From Ctena decussata (Eukaryota; Mollusca; Bivalvia; Lucinida; Lucinidae), in the NCBI GenBank assembly GCA_963989385.1, contig OZ022501.1, forward strand, positions 23,832,102 to 23,896,101: DNA of 64,000 nucleotides. The letters are read 5' to 3'. Positions within the stretch are counted from its first letter, which is position 1; every line of letters begins with the position of its first letter. The translations under genes and the position numbers were made by a program. This document shows positions 11,921-22,486 of the stretch, piece by piece. The notes beneath the pieces are model-generated. The model was given only the letters and a program-made list of their open reading frames with translations. It was not told where the DNA came from and did not search any database.

Positions 11921-12037
11921 TATAGACTTATAATTGGAAAAACTTAAAAATCTTCTCTCTGAAACCATGAGGCCCAGAGCTTATATATGTAGTATGTAAC
12001 AATGTCTAGTCATGATGTGTACATCCTCTTAGAGAAA

Positions 12038-12508
12038 AGGTGGCGCACTACCATTGACGTCAGAGTGTTTTGGTACGGTGTAAAATAGTTCCTAAGAAAC
12101 TTGAAAGAGCCTGATTTGAGTGTATGGCATGTGAGAGTTATAAGATATATGAATGTTCTGTCTGTTTCAGGTGGAGCTGGAGCTCAGGGACTACAATCCA
12201 TGATGTTTGAACCTAATAAAAGTGGACCTATTTTGTATGCCAGAATGAGGCAACAACCTAGGGGTTTCCCAAGACTGGCAGCCTTGAAAGTACACCAAAT
12301 GACCCCTGACCTCAAATGTTTACATGTCATGCAGAAAGATGGTGGTGAAGACATGGTCAAAGCACCCAGGATCAGTTCGAGTTTGCTTGCCCTAAAGACT
12401 GAGACAGAAGGCGACGATGGATTCGGGATATGCTCCATTTTGTAAGTATCTTAAGTTATTGGAATTAACACTGAAGTCTATGGGGCATTGTAATGGTGGT
12501 ACGCAACC
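12038..12508 (+). repeat. Duplicated genomic segment, copy A
   Basis: From AGGTGGCGCACTACC to GGTGGTACGCAACC this segment matches 28752-29208. The differences are a 14-bp insertion (GAGTTATAAGATAT near 12134) and a few point changes. It includes about 130 bp of upstream intron, a whole exon and 67 bp downstream. Flanking sequence on both sides is unrelated between the copies. Confidence 0.95.
12171..12441 (+). CDS. Exon of an unrecognised gene, copy A (possible CAAX-ending terminal exon)
   Basis: The exon begins after a good acceptor (TCTGTCTGTTTCAG|GT) with the codon completed by GT, and encodes about 90 residues (GGAGAQGLQSMMFEPN ... DGFGICSIL). I do not recognise the family. Preservation of the frame in both copies, the acceptor and the non-repetitive residue composition support it as real coding sequence. 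The end is ambiguous. Either the frame stops at TAA (12443-12445), giving a C-terminus CSIL that fits a geranylgeranylation CAAX box, or splicing uses GTAAGTATC at 12442, so the exon ends two bases into a codon. No polyadenylation signal is obvious just downstream. No partner exon of the same gene is identified with certainty in the window. The opposite-strand frame over this exon is a shadow. Confidence 0.6.
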
Positions 12509-13060
12509 TACTTGTGAGGCTATGAGAACTCACAAAATTGAGTGGTATTCTGAAATTATGCAAGGTATTGCCTTGATATTTGGCACAAATCTTTTCATGC
12601 ATTTCTTCTCCTGATCAAACCCATTTTCATTGTTTGTTTTTATATCAGGGAAGAGTTACAGGTCATAGAAATGGGGGACCCCTATAGAAATTTTGGTCCT
12701 CTGAGAAAATTTGTATTACCTCCCTTCGACTGGTACTAAGTTAAAATTTACAGTGTAAGGATACAGGTTGTATGTCAGGGATAATGTGCATTATGATTTG
12801 TATCAATCAGCAAAGAGTCAGTGCAAGCAGGATATTTGGTACAGCCTGATCATTGTCTTCGGTAATATACCCAGAATGCATGGATTTGACTTATGAAACC
12901 TGAACTTAGTGGACTTTGTGCATCGGTCAGATTGCATAAGGTACGATTTCTCTTGATTTCCCTGTTTGAAGTTAAAATGGAGGGTTTTTATGAAAACATG
13001 CGAAAAAGGATTCTGAATAAGGTCCACATTTCTGCAAACAGTGAATGTTGGATTTGGGCA
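12509..13060. other. Unassigned
   Basis: No supported gene or repeat. Short frames only. Confidence 0.3.
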
Positions 13061-15060
13061 CCCTTGCGAAAAAAACCCAGCTTTTCTACAGCTTTAGCGC
13101 AGCTTTGAAAGCTGCGCAGAAGCTTCGCAAAAGTCGGCGGTATTGGCACCTGAGTATTTAAGCTGTAGAAAAGCTAGCTTTTCCCCAGAGCTGCAGAAAA
13201 GCCGGCTTTAACGCAGCTTTATACAAACCTGCAGAAAAGCCGGCTTTTACGCAGCTTTAGCGAAGCTCTAACGCAGCTTTAACGCAGAAGCCGCGTCAAA
13301 CTCAAAAGCTGCGTTTAAGCTGCAGAAACGCAGCTTTTCCGCAGGTGCCAATACCGCCAGCTTTTGCGAAGCTTCTGCGCAGCTTTTCTACAGCTCTGAT
13401 TCAGAGCTGCGTTAAAGCTGCGTTTCCGCAGCTAAAATGCAGCTTTATGACAAAGCTGCGTTATAGCCGCGTCAAAGCTGCGTTTCCGCAGCTTCAAGTC
13501 AAAGCCGCGTAAAAGCTGCGTTTCCGCAGCTTCAACGCTGCTTTAGGTCAAAGCTGCGTTTCTACTGCTTGAACAGCAAACCTGCGTAAAAGCTGCGTAT
13601 CTGTCAGAAACCTGCGTCTTTAAAAAGTTCTGGATGAGGACAGAAAAACAGAAAGGTCAAAAATAAAAACAAATAGACTTTAATATAATAAAACAGTGCT
13701 ATACAAACACCTTTAAAAGGTAACAACAGTGATATGGTAAATTATCAGATAGCTGAGTAAAAATCATGCAGTAACAAAAATACAAACTGAGCATAAAACT
13801 ATTAAATTTCAGTGCTTATCCCATTCCCTTGACTTTTGCTCACAGATAATGGTGAATTTAGGGGAAAAACAACCAAAAGGAATTCAAATTCAAGTCTTTC
13901 CCATTTTGTGTGTGTGTGTGGGAGGTCACTGGGGGGGGGGGGGGGGGGGGGAGCTGCATGCATGCCTGCCTGTCTGTCTGTCTGCCTGTATGTCAGTTTA
14001 TCTATCTGCCTGTGGCCTTAAATAATGCAAAATTTATAAGATTAAGAACAAAATGAAATTCTAGAAAAATTAAATCTTACCAGAATCCAAATCCAGTGAA
14101 AATGAACAAGTTACAAACATTATCTCCACATGTTTAGCCTTAAAGTTACTGTTTTCTCTTTACTTGACTCTTTATGAATGATGACTTAAAAAGTTTTTTT
14201 GGAAAGATTTTTATGCCACATGGCCCCCTCAGGGAAAATTGCCATAGCAACAAGGTAATATTGCTTAATATTACATAATACCAGATTAATGTTGATGAAT
14301 TTACGCAGCTCTGTAGAGCTGCGTAAAAGCTGCGTTTCTTTATTTTCTTTATAAAATATGCACCCAATCAATTCAAATTATTAAGCAAACAAATGTAGCT
14401 AGGCTCCTGTGTCCATGTGTTACGCTAATGTTCAGATATTCATTTTTCCGTAATTTAAACCAAACATGTTGATCTTCATGCAATTCTAATTTGTAGAACA
14501 AATTTTCCCTTTGTGCTCAAAATCATTAGAAACAAAAGATAGAAAATTAACAAAAATATACCGTACCCAACCGACATGCCACAACCCTAGATATTGTATA
14601 TAGTCCAAGATGGCAAAACAAAATCTCAGTTTTAGGTGAGGCAATTGTTGAAAATTTAAATACGCAGCTTTTTAAAGCTGTAGAATAGCTGCGTCTTTAT
14701 GTTTAAGATGGTTTGGACTTAAATTTAAATAATACGCAGCTTTTCTACAGCTCTCAGGAGCTGCATATTTTATCTTTATGATTTATTTGTTGAATAAAAA
14801 AGAATATTCAGCTTTTCTACAGCTTTTAGACTTAAAGACGCAGCTTTCTGAAATTAACCAAATTAAATATCCAGCTTCTGCGCAGCTCACACAAAAAAGT
14901 ACAGCTTTTGCATAGCTAATTGAAAAAATGTACAGCTTTTCCGCAGGTCTGAAAAGAAACGCAGCTTTTCTACAGCTTTTTAAAAAATACGCAGAAAAGC
15001 TGCAGAAAAGCCAGCTTTTGCGCAGCTTTTTTACAGAGCTGCGTTTAATTTTCGCAAGGG
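13061..15060. mobile_element. 2,000-bp element built of inverted GCAGCTTTT-type words
   Basis: The ends CCCTTGCGAAAA (13061-13072) and its exact complement (15049-15060) bound a segment whose outer parts (13075-13625; 14303-14340; 14663-15050) are dense in AGCTGCGT/ACGCAGCT, CAGCTTTTCTACAGCTTT and related words in both orientations. A longer inverted pair lies inside: the 13105-13150 region, reading ...GCAGAAGCTTCGCAAAAGTCGGCGGTATTGGCACCTG, against 13341-13384. The central part (13630-14290) is ordinary AT-rich sequence. There is no target duplication that I can see and no ORF. The superfamily is unknown. Confidence 0.6.
13931..13951. repeat. Poly-G run
   Basis: 21 consecutive G, preceded by a (TG)n stretch at 13906-13920 and followed by CTGCCTGTCTGTCTG repeats. 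Potential G-quadruplex on this strand; length may be unreliable. Confidence 0.9.
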
Positions 15061-16046
15061 CGAGGTGGACTCGATTCCGATAAGAAATATGGCAGAATTG
15101 GCTATGTCGACCCAGTCTCTGGGGACTCCAAGAGGAAGAACGTTAGTCGTGTGGCCTACATGGTTTTCTTCGAACAATGGGGTGCAGATCCAGGCTTTTG
15201 GACTGTTCACACTTGTGTCATAACACATTGTGTTGCTATCCGCATCATTTGGTTCTGGAACCTCGGTCCATTAATAACAATCGAAAACATTGCAAAAATG
15301 AAGGACGCTGTTTCGGTCATGACACGCATAGGAAGTGCCTGATTTGAGGTTTGTTCATAATATCAATCTATGCCTTTTCTTTCTTTCAATTTTGGCCCCA
15401 AAGAGGAGCAAATTCATTTCTGAAAAAGTTGATGCATATTGCTTGGGGGGGGGGGGGGGGGGGGGGGGGGGTCTGGAAATAGGGTGTGCAATTCTGGTCC
15501 AAAGGGAAGCAAATTCATTTTAATTTTGACCAAATGGGGAGCAGTTGTTTATATGGGGAGCAAATTCTTTCTGAAGGAGTTGATCAATCTCAATGCAAAA
15601 GGGGGGGGGGGAGCTGTGACTTGGAGAAGGTTGCAATGCTGGCCTGAAAGCAAATTTGTATCAGTTGTGATCAAAAGGGGGTCAAATTCATATATATGGG
15701 GAGCAAATTCTTTCTTTAAATTTCATCCTATTGATGCGGGTGGTTGGGCCGGTACTTGAGCATAAACTTTTTACTTACTTACCTACTAACTTACCAACTT
15801 AAAGACAGTTTCGACCCTCTTTGCATAATGCTGTTTCCACAAGACAACTTGAATTGCTGTAGATTCAAGGGTGTCCTGTGAAAATAGCTATGCTGGTCTC
15901 ATCAGAACAGTAAGCCTTTATTTGTAACTTAATTTTTACAAATAAACGATATTCCCTGTTGACTGTCTGTCTTCAGCCACTGCTTGGCTTTTGTGCGTAG
16001 ATTTTGGTCTCTTGCTCTGCCATGTTCACGTCTGACTGTGGTTATT
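15061..16046. other. Unassigned; poly-G containing
   Basis: No supported gene. It holds poly-G runs at 15445-15471 and 15601-15610 and several diverged repeats of a GGAGCAAATTCATTT word between 15410 and 15720. The open frames across the G runs are glycine artefacts. Confidence 0.4.
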
Positions 16047-17975
16047 CTATTGTGACTGGCTGGCATATGCATGATCCAGCTTACCCTTCTGGTAGTCAGC
16101 TGTTAGCCTGTCTCTCTTTTGCATGTACAGTTTGTGTTCATATCGTAGGTTACCCAAGCGGTCAATTCGTCTCCTTTTTACACAAAACTGTTTCTTGTAT
16201 GTTCTGTGGTCTAGTGAGTTTAACACAATTTTGACATCAGGTGATACACTTGCACCAAGTTTTTCTATCTTCATCTGTAGGGCTGTGCCTTGAGCGTTGT
16301 TTATCCGCAGTACAGCTGATGCTATTCTTTGTTCAAAGTTTCGAGGCAGATTCACATTTTTGGGTACCGAAACACTAAGACCTCTGTTTGATGCCTCCAG
16401 CTTTTGAGTGGAGGTGTTAAGCTTCAGGCTTTCAGCTGCAGATTCACTTAGTCTCATCATTAGTATTTCTTTAAGAAGAATTAAGTCACTCTCCTCCATT
16501 TGCAGGTTACAGATGCCGGCTGGACCGAGAGCTGCAGAGCGAGTCCACCAGTCTGAATGAACATTTCCATCACAGACAAGACTGTGTCGACGGCACATTG
16601 AGCAGTCACTGTTGTAACACTTCAACGTTGCTTCCAGGACCTTGGGCAGTCTGGATTTGATGGTAACTATATTTCCGCCACTTTCTTTGTAAAGCTTCTG
16701 GTAGACAAGGCTGCATCTGTGCTTCACATCCAGACTTAAAGATTTCTGAGCTTCTTTCTTTGCAGCCCTTGTGTTGCAGCCAGGAAACATCTGTGGACTA
16801 AAGTTGGCGCTGTTACATTTTCTGAACTGGCTCCTACCTAGGTGAATTGGATTTGCTTGGCGTATTACTGTCCATTCTGGAAATAAGGTCTTGTAGGTGT
16901 CCTGTATGCCTCTAGCAGCACTGGAATCTCCATCAGTAGTTACATGCTCTACTAGTATATCATCTTTAGCTAGCTCTTCAGCAATACATTTGGCAAGCTC
17001 GTATTCTGAGTGCGGTGCCACATAGGGAATATTTGCCGTGCAATCCACATGTCCTTCAGGGCAGTCTACATCATACCCTCTTGATTTTAGGTATAATCCA
17101 GTTGAACAGAGCTTGTTTTGAATGGCAGTCCCAATGATATACTGGTTTTCTGTCATGGTTTCACAAGCTAATGTCACAGCTTGAGAGCTACTTGTTCCTG
17201 GTTTGTTGTAGCTTACAGTCCATGTTGAGTTGTATCGTGTATCCAGTGCGATATTCATTACTCCCGGGCTGTTACGTTGCACATTTTCCCGTTTCTCTTT
17301 CATATCCTCTGAATTTACTTTGATAATTGTTTTTCCAACTTTGTTTGAAGTTTTCTGCATTGCTGCTAGTGTTGGTGGCACAACATTTAATGAGGTTAGC
17401 AAAACTCTAGCCTTGCTATTTCCAATTGGCATATCACTTAAGCCAGTCTGTAAAGTTAAATTGATGGCAGCTGGGTTTGGTCCTGGTTTTGCAGTTTGAA
17501 TCTCTTGGTAGAGCTTGAATTTTCTGGATTTGAATTTGCACGCCTCACATCCCCATACATACTTCCAGCCTAAACCCCATTTCTCAGTCTTGACTATTCT
17601 CAAGCTGGCAGCTTTGCACTGATTGTCTCCCTTTACATGCAGTAAAAGTTCATTGAACATAGCTTCCATTTTCTGATTGTCAACAAAGTTCATACTGCTG
17701 ACTCTTTCACAAGTTTCATGGCTTTGCTGGGCCACAGTAAGGTGTTCCAGCCGTCTCGGTCTCAGGGTCATTGGTGGTTCTGTTGATGGTCCTGCAGTTG
17801 CAGGTGGAGTTACCTCCCCTGATATGTCATCAGGTTCACTGCTACTTCCTGCTGCAATACTTTGTGTCTCGGTTTCAGATGCTGTCCTTGGAGGGAAATA
17901 TGGATGTCCAGCTCTAAATCTTGAGCGCCTTCTGGCCTGAATGCCCTTTTGTTTTGGGCCATATACATAGCCCAT
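16047..17975 (-). CDS. Mutator-like transposase-domain protein, intact ORF
   Basis: A single uninterrupted 642-residue frame on the minus strand. The N-terminus (about 1-90) is basic then Ser/Thr/Pro-rich and probably disordered. A Cys pair follows at 143/146 (WGCEACKF). The central region has the layout of the Mutator-like transposase domain found in many cnidarian and molluscan proteins: 'ALDTRYNS' near 243-250, 'SQAVTLACE' near 264-272, 'NKLCSTG' near 287-293, 'HVDCTANIPY' near 309-318 and 'VTTDGDSSAARG' near 345-356. The acidic residues near 245 and 348-350 are candidates for the DDE catalytic acids. A Cys/His cluster follows near 452-468 (CYNSDCSMCRRHSLVC) and the C-terminus is basic. 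The start at 17975 is the first Met of the open frame. I found no flanking TIRs, so it could be an immobile or domesticated copy. Family assignment is from recall of motif pattern, not a search. Confidence 0.7.
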   Translation of the reverse strand: MGYVYGPKQKGIQARRRSRFRAGHPYFPPRTASETETQSIAAGSSSEPDDISGEVTPPATAGPSTEPPMTLRPRRLEHLTVAQQSHETCERVSSMNFVDNQKMEAMFNELLLHVKGDNQCKAASLRIVKTEKWGLGWKYVWGCEACKFKSRKFKLYQEIQTAKPGPNPAAINLTLQTGLSDMPIGNSKARVLLTSLNVVPPTLAAMQKTSNKVGKTIIKVNSEDMKEKRENVQRNSPGVMNIALDTRYNSTWTVSYNKPGTSSSQAVTLACETMTENQYIIGTAIQNKLCSTGLYLKSRGYDVDCPEGHVDCTANIPYVAPHSEYELAKCIAEELAKDDILVEHVTTDGDSSAARGIQDTYKTLFPEWTVIRQANPIHLGRSQFRKCNSANFSPQMFPGCNTRAAKKEAQKSLSLDVKHRCSLVYQKLYKESGGNIVTIKSRLPKVLEATLKCYNSDCSMCRRHSLVCDGNVHSDWWTRSAALGPAGICNLQMEESDLILLKEILMMRLSESAAESLKLNTSTQKLEASNRGLSVSVPKNVNLPRNFEQRIASAVLRINNAQGTALQMKIEKLGASVSPDVKIVLNSLDHRTYKKQFCVKRRRIDRLGNLRYEHKLYMQKRDRLTADYQKGKLDHAYASQSQ

Positions 17976-18746
17976 AATGGAGTCTCTTCTTTGGTCACCT
18001 TGAAATTCCTGATACTGATGCTACTGTTGGTTGTCCAATGTATATATATATACTATGCACAATAAATATAGCAATTTTTTGTATGTGTCAGATCCACCAT
18101 ATTAGGGCTTTATTGTCACTTTACTGCATAAACATACAAAGGCCGATCATTCAAGATAGACTGGCAGGTAAAAGATTCAAGATTGCTCAGTTGTAGCGTT
18201 TGAATTACCGTGACGTCAGTTTTTGAGACCATTATATCTGAAGGACATTTTTGATCATGTACAAAATCCAAAACCATAATGAGGCGGCTGGCTTGCTGTT
18301 AAAATAAAGGAAAACGCTCTAAAACATTTGAATATGCTACGAGTATGAGGTTTACAGAGTTCCAAAATTGACGTTTTCCCTTGTTTTTACGTTATCGTCT
18401 TAAAAAGTTCTTTCTAATCGGTATTTCTTGAATCCCTTTCGATGAATGATTGTTTGGTATCTACCAATATGATAACATAAACCATTCAGAAAGAAAATTC
18501 TTCCCGGTTACTGAGCATAAGTCAAAAGGCTCAGACTAACGTCATCATTTTCTCACAGTTACGCTACACCTTAACGAAGAAACTTCGCAGTTAAAGTAAT
18601 CGAGGTGTGACCTTTGATTTTAGCCTATTGGTTTTTCTCGGGTTTTGATTGCATTGAACTGAAGCACCCGTAAACCCGTGCACATTGGACCGAATTATAA
18701 CGTTTTAACGTTAATTGCGCAGGCTAAGATTCATCAGTTGTCAAGC
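17976..18746. other. Upstream region of the Mutator-like ORF; unassigned
   Basis: AT-rich with a short TATA run near 18040-18055 that could serve as a minus-strand promoter for the ORF, but I cannot support a specific site. No other gene seen. Confidence 0.3.
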
Positions 18747-19562
18747 TTAAGGTGAGGTGGGAGTAATTGACAAAACACATGATTTTATTCATACTTCCTT
18801 ATATTGTACATTTTCATTCCCTCTTTCAGAAAATGTAATAAAAAAGGGGGGTCGCCGATATCGTTTTCAAGATATCTGATCTCGAAAACGTCAATATTTC
18901 CACTTTTTCAACCCGACGTTATAACGGCGTTCTATGGAAAACGCACTTTTTTGGCTCGTCACTCTTTGATAAAAACCTTCATTCTTTGAAAACAAAACAC
19001 ATTTTTTTCTTCAAAAACTAACACAGTAAGGCCAAATGATAGAAGTTTACATTAAAGAAATAAAGATAGTAGGTCGCCGACTTAACTTTCGAGCTTATGT
19101 GCATAAAATGCCCGACTTGCCGTCTCTTTAGACTGAAATGTTGACGTCGCGCATGGTGACGTTAACGTTTCTTAAATTTTCGCGCCACATATTTATTATC
19201 GCTTTTTGTAGGCTACCGGAAAAATTTGTCTGGGTCTTTCATCACTCATGATTTTCATCGTCGGGAACGTTCAGGGTGAAGGCAGATGTAATACTTTTCT
19301 CTCAATCTCTGCATAAGCCGTCTTAACTAATTACTTTTTAATTTAAAAAAATCGAAAACATTGCCATTATGCCCTCCCATACAGTTGACACGCACCCGAG
19401 TAGACAAACTCTCAGAAGCAACAGCTTTAGAGCGAGCTTTCACGTGTTATGACATTTGAACAATCCCTTGACCACTTGTCGTTTGCACAGTGTAAGCGAG
19501 TCAAGTTTTCCAGTTCCTGACCCGACCCAAGAAAGAACCTATAATATTAGCGTTTCAACGAC

Positions 19563-19581
19563 TGGACTTCGGCGACTTTCT

Positions 19582-19618
<37 letters not shown>

Positions 19619-19679
19619 TTAAAAAAAAGATAGGCAGCTTGGATTCACTTTAGTGTCTAGGAGAATGGACTTCGGCGAC

Positions 19680-19716
<37 letters not shown>

Positions 19717-19758
19717 AAAGAAGATAGGCAGCTTGGATTCACTTTAGTGTCAAGGAGA
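19563..19758. repeat. Two-copy tandem duplication with (CT)n
   Basis: TGGACTTCGGCGACT, then a (CT)n run, then AAGATAGGCAGCTTGGATTC and ACTTTAGTGT, occurs at 19563-19664 and 19666-19758. In the first copy a C10-12 run precedes the CT repeat. Confidence 0.9.
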
Positions 19759-20146
19759 TACAATAAAACGGCTCTCTGATATACACGAAGAAATGAAAGA
19801 CAGAAAAGTAAAAGACAATCACGAAAAAAACGCCACATTGTTTTTAGCAATGACAGAACAGATCGTTGAATTATGGTATCAACGCCGACAAAAGATTCTG
19901 TCGACATTGCATCCACGTTGATACGGCTGCCTGGCGTTTTTTAAATGCTAGGGAGAGTCTAAGAATTTTTAATATAACTGCAATTCGGCATAACTTTTGT
20001 TAATTAGTAATTTAAAAGTGGGTGGTATGAAAACGACTGTCTATGGCTGCTACTATGTTAACTGTAAAGTGCGTGGTCGAAGTGTAGACAGTGATCTGAC
20101 GATTCTGGATTCAATTGTACTAGGCTTTGTTGTATGAAAATAGGTA

Positions 20147-21560
20147 ATAAAATTATTGCAACCCAACAGCTGCGAACTCCGTCTAACAAACTGACGAGAA
20201 TCTGTCAGAATACAGCTTTCTCCCCACGGAAAACTGGCTAAACTTTTTATCCCCCGCCGAAGGCGGAGGGATATAGTTTTCTCCATGTCCGTCCGTCCGT
20301 CCTTCTGTCTGTCCGTCCGTCCTTCCGTCCGTCCGTCCGGAGCCATAACTACGTAACCACTGGACGGAATTTCATGAAACTTTAAATAAATATATATTAC
20401 TATAATGCGCTGATGCACGTGAAGTTTCATCAGACTGGCTTCAGTAATGCATGAGTTATTGCCCTTTAATGGACTTAAAATTAATAAAATGAGTCATAAC
20501 TAAGTAACTAAATATCAAAACTTCATGAAACTTAAACTGAATATGTATCACCATAACACAGTTATGCACATAAAGTTTCATCTGAAGGGCATCAGTAGTG
20601 CATGAGTTATTGCCCTTTAATGGATTTAAAATTAATAAAATGAGTCATAACTAAGTAACCAATTATCAAAACTTCATGAAACTTAAACTGAATATGTATC
20701 ATCATAATGCGGTTATGCACATAAAATTTCATTAGAAGGGCATCAGTAGTGCATGAGTTATTGCCCTTGAATCAATTTATGGTTTACAAATTTAGCTGTA
20801 ACTAAGTAATCAATGAATAGAATTCTATGAAACTTATACTAAATAAATTATGTATCACCATATCACATTGGTTCATCTTATGTTTTGTCGGAATTGCTTG
20901 AGTAAGCAATGAGTTGTTACCCTTGAATTGGTTTAAAATAAACAAATTGAGTCATAACTAAGCAACTAATAAATGGAATTTCATGAAACTTAAAATAATT
21001 AGGTACTGTCATGACACAGCAGTGCACATTAAGTTTTGTCATAATTGCTGCATTAATGCATGATTTAATGCCCCTGAATGGATTTAAAATCCACAAATTA
21101 GCCATAAATTAGGTATCGGTGAACAAAATTTCTTGAAACTGAATAAAAAAATGTATTATCATTGTGCAGTGATGCTGAGACAAGTGTAACAGCTTCAGCT
21201 TATATCTCACATCCCAGGGTTATTGCCCTTGATTTTAATTACAATCCACAAATTCAGCCATAACTAAGTATTCAGTGAATTAAATTTTATGTAACTTTAA
21301 ATAAACCATAAACAAATCAGGGCCACTTCGGCGGGGGATATAAATTCACCGAATTTGCTTGTTTCAATTTCTTTTCTACGGCACTTTCTATTTCTTTTTC
21401 TTGTCTTATGAATTGTTATAAAATTATTGCAACTCAACAGCTGCAAACTCCGCCTAATAAACTGAAAGGAAACTGCCAGCTATCCCGCAAGTAGTCTTCC
21501 GCACGGAAAACTAACTATACTTTTTCTCAGTTTCATTTCTACGGCACTTTCTATTTCCTT
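20147..21560. repeat. Local direct duplication split by a HINE
   Basis: A segment running 'ATAAAATTATTGCAAC.CAACAGCTGC ... CACGGAAAACT ... ACTTTTT ... TTTCTACGGCACTTTCTATTTC' is present at about 20147-20248 plus 21362-21396, and again at about 21417-21560. The second copy serves as an unfilled reference for the HINE at 20249-21361. Confidence 0.75.
20249..21361 (+). mobile_element. HINE, CCGCC-GAA-GGCGG type
   Basis: The 5' hairpin ATCCCCCGCC-GAA-GGCGGAGGGAT has its loop at 20259-20261 and is followed by a GTCC microsatellite (20288-20340). About six to seven diverged cores of about 150 bp ('GAGTCATAACTAAGTAACCAA...CATGAAACTTAAACTGAATATG...ATGAGTTATTGCCCTTTAAT') follow. The subterminal ACTTCGGCGGGGGAT complements the 5' arm through the GAA loop. 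Then come the hairpin AAATTC-ACC-GAATTT (21342-21356) and CTTG (21358-21361) before T. Confidence 0.75.
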
Positions 21561-21724
21561 TAAATTTCACCCAGCGCTCAGCTTCCTTGCATTTTATGTG
21601 ATCACAGAAGCGACTAACGTTGACGCCATCTTGTTTTTATCAAACGGAACGTTTGACGTCATTACGTAACGTAGCGATAGACACTGCCGCACGGCGGCGC
21701 TGAATTACTCCCACCTCACCTTAA

Positions 21725-22486
21725 CCCTATCTTTTACACATTCAATAACGTTGACAAAAAAAAAATGGGCATAAAAATGATAGGAAAGACCGTACAAAAA
21801 ATCACATGCTTGCCATTTTTATGTTGCTTTTCAATGGGTGCGAATTTCGGCTAATGACCCCTTCCGCGCTTATCGCTTTTCCCCAACATCGTCTTTAAAG
21901 ATGGCCTCTGTAATCCCATGGTATCTTAAGCACCAAATACGGTTCCTTTCACTGCAATTTAATTTCGCTCAAAGTTTCACTTTAGTAATGAGAAAAATTG
22001 CAAAGTATAAAAAATTTGCTAAATATATTTTGCATAGTATATATAGACATTTAAGATAATCCCTGTTTACTTAAGGACAAGTGCTACCATAATTGCCTGC
22101 CAGACAATTCGGCTTGACATATGTCTTCTGTAAGTGCCCTTTTCTCTGATATTACTACATTTACCCTTAATATTTGGACACATTGTCTTAGCAGACTGTG
22201 TAGACCCAGATCAGTCTGCCTCTGAGAAGCAGTATGATCTGGGTCTACATTGTTGGCACATAATTGTTTAACAGTTTGACCAGTGGACCAACAAACAAAT
22301 TTGACAAATTCAAAGGTGAACAAGGCCATTTCTGTATTTCTGTTAAAGATGAAAGGTTCCATTTTCAAAAAAAAAAAAAAAAAATGCTGGGTGTCCAAAT
22401 ATTTAGAGTAAAAATGGTAAAATAGATTGTGGTTCTCATTAGAATCCTTTTTAATCTTTGTTGAAATAAGATTTTTTTTTCTTTTT
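21725..22486. other. Unassigned; one hairpin
   Basis: No supported gene. Around 22196-22246 there is a short inverted repeat (GTAGACCCAGATCA ... TGATCTGGGTCTAC) of the type seen in bivalve palindromic MITEs. A poly-A run lies at 22367-22384. Confidence 0.4.

Larger units (their letters stand above)
18751..21720. mobile_element. TTAA-flanked TIR element, about 2.97 kb
   Basis: 18-bp perfect terminal inverted repeats (GGTGAGGTGGGAGTAATT at 18751-18768; complement at 21703-21720) are each bordered outside by TTAA. TTAA target duplication is the hallmark of piggyBac and Kolobok elements. Ends starting GG rather than CC fit Kolobok better. No transposase frame is present. It contains a CT-microsatellite duplication and a nested HINE. 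Confidence 0.75.

Noticed and set aside
12184..12438. 84-codon minus-strand frame, also at 28884-29138
   Set aside because: Lies opposite the spliced exon and is preserved only because the exon was duplicated; splice sites and start favour the plus strand.
13836..15759. Frames rich in glycine (around 13.9, 15.4 and 15.6 kb)
   Set aside because: Created by poly-G runs; no other protein features.
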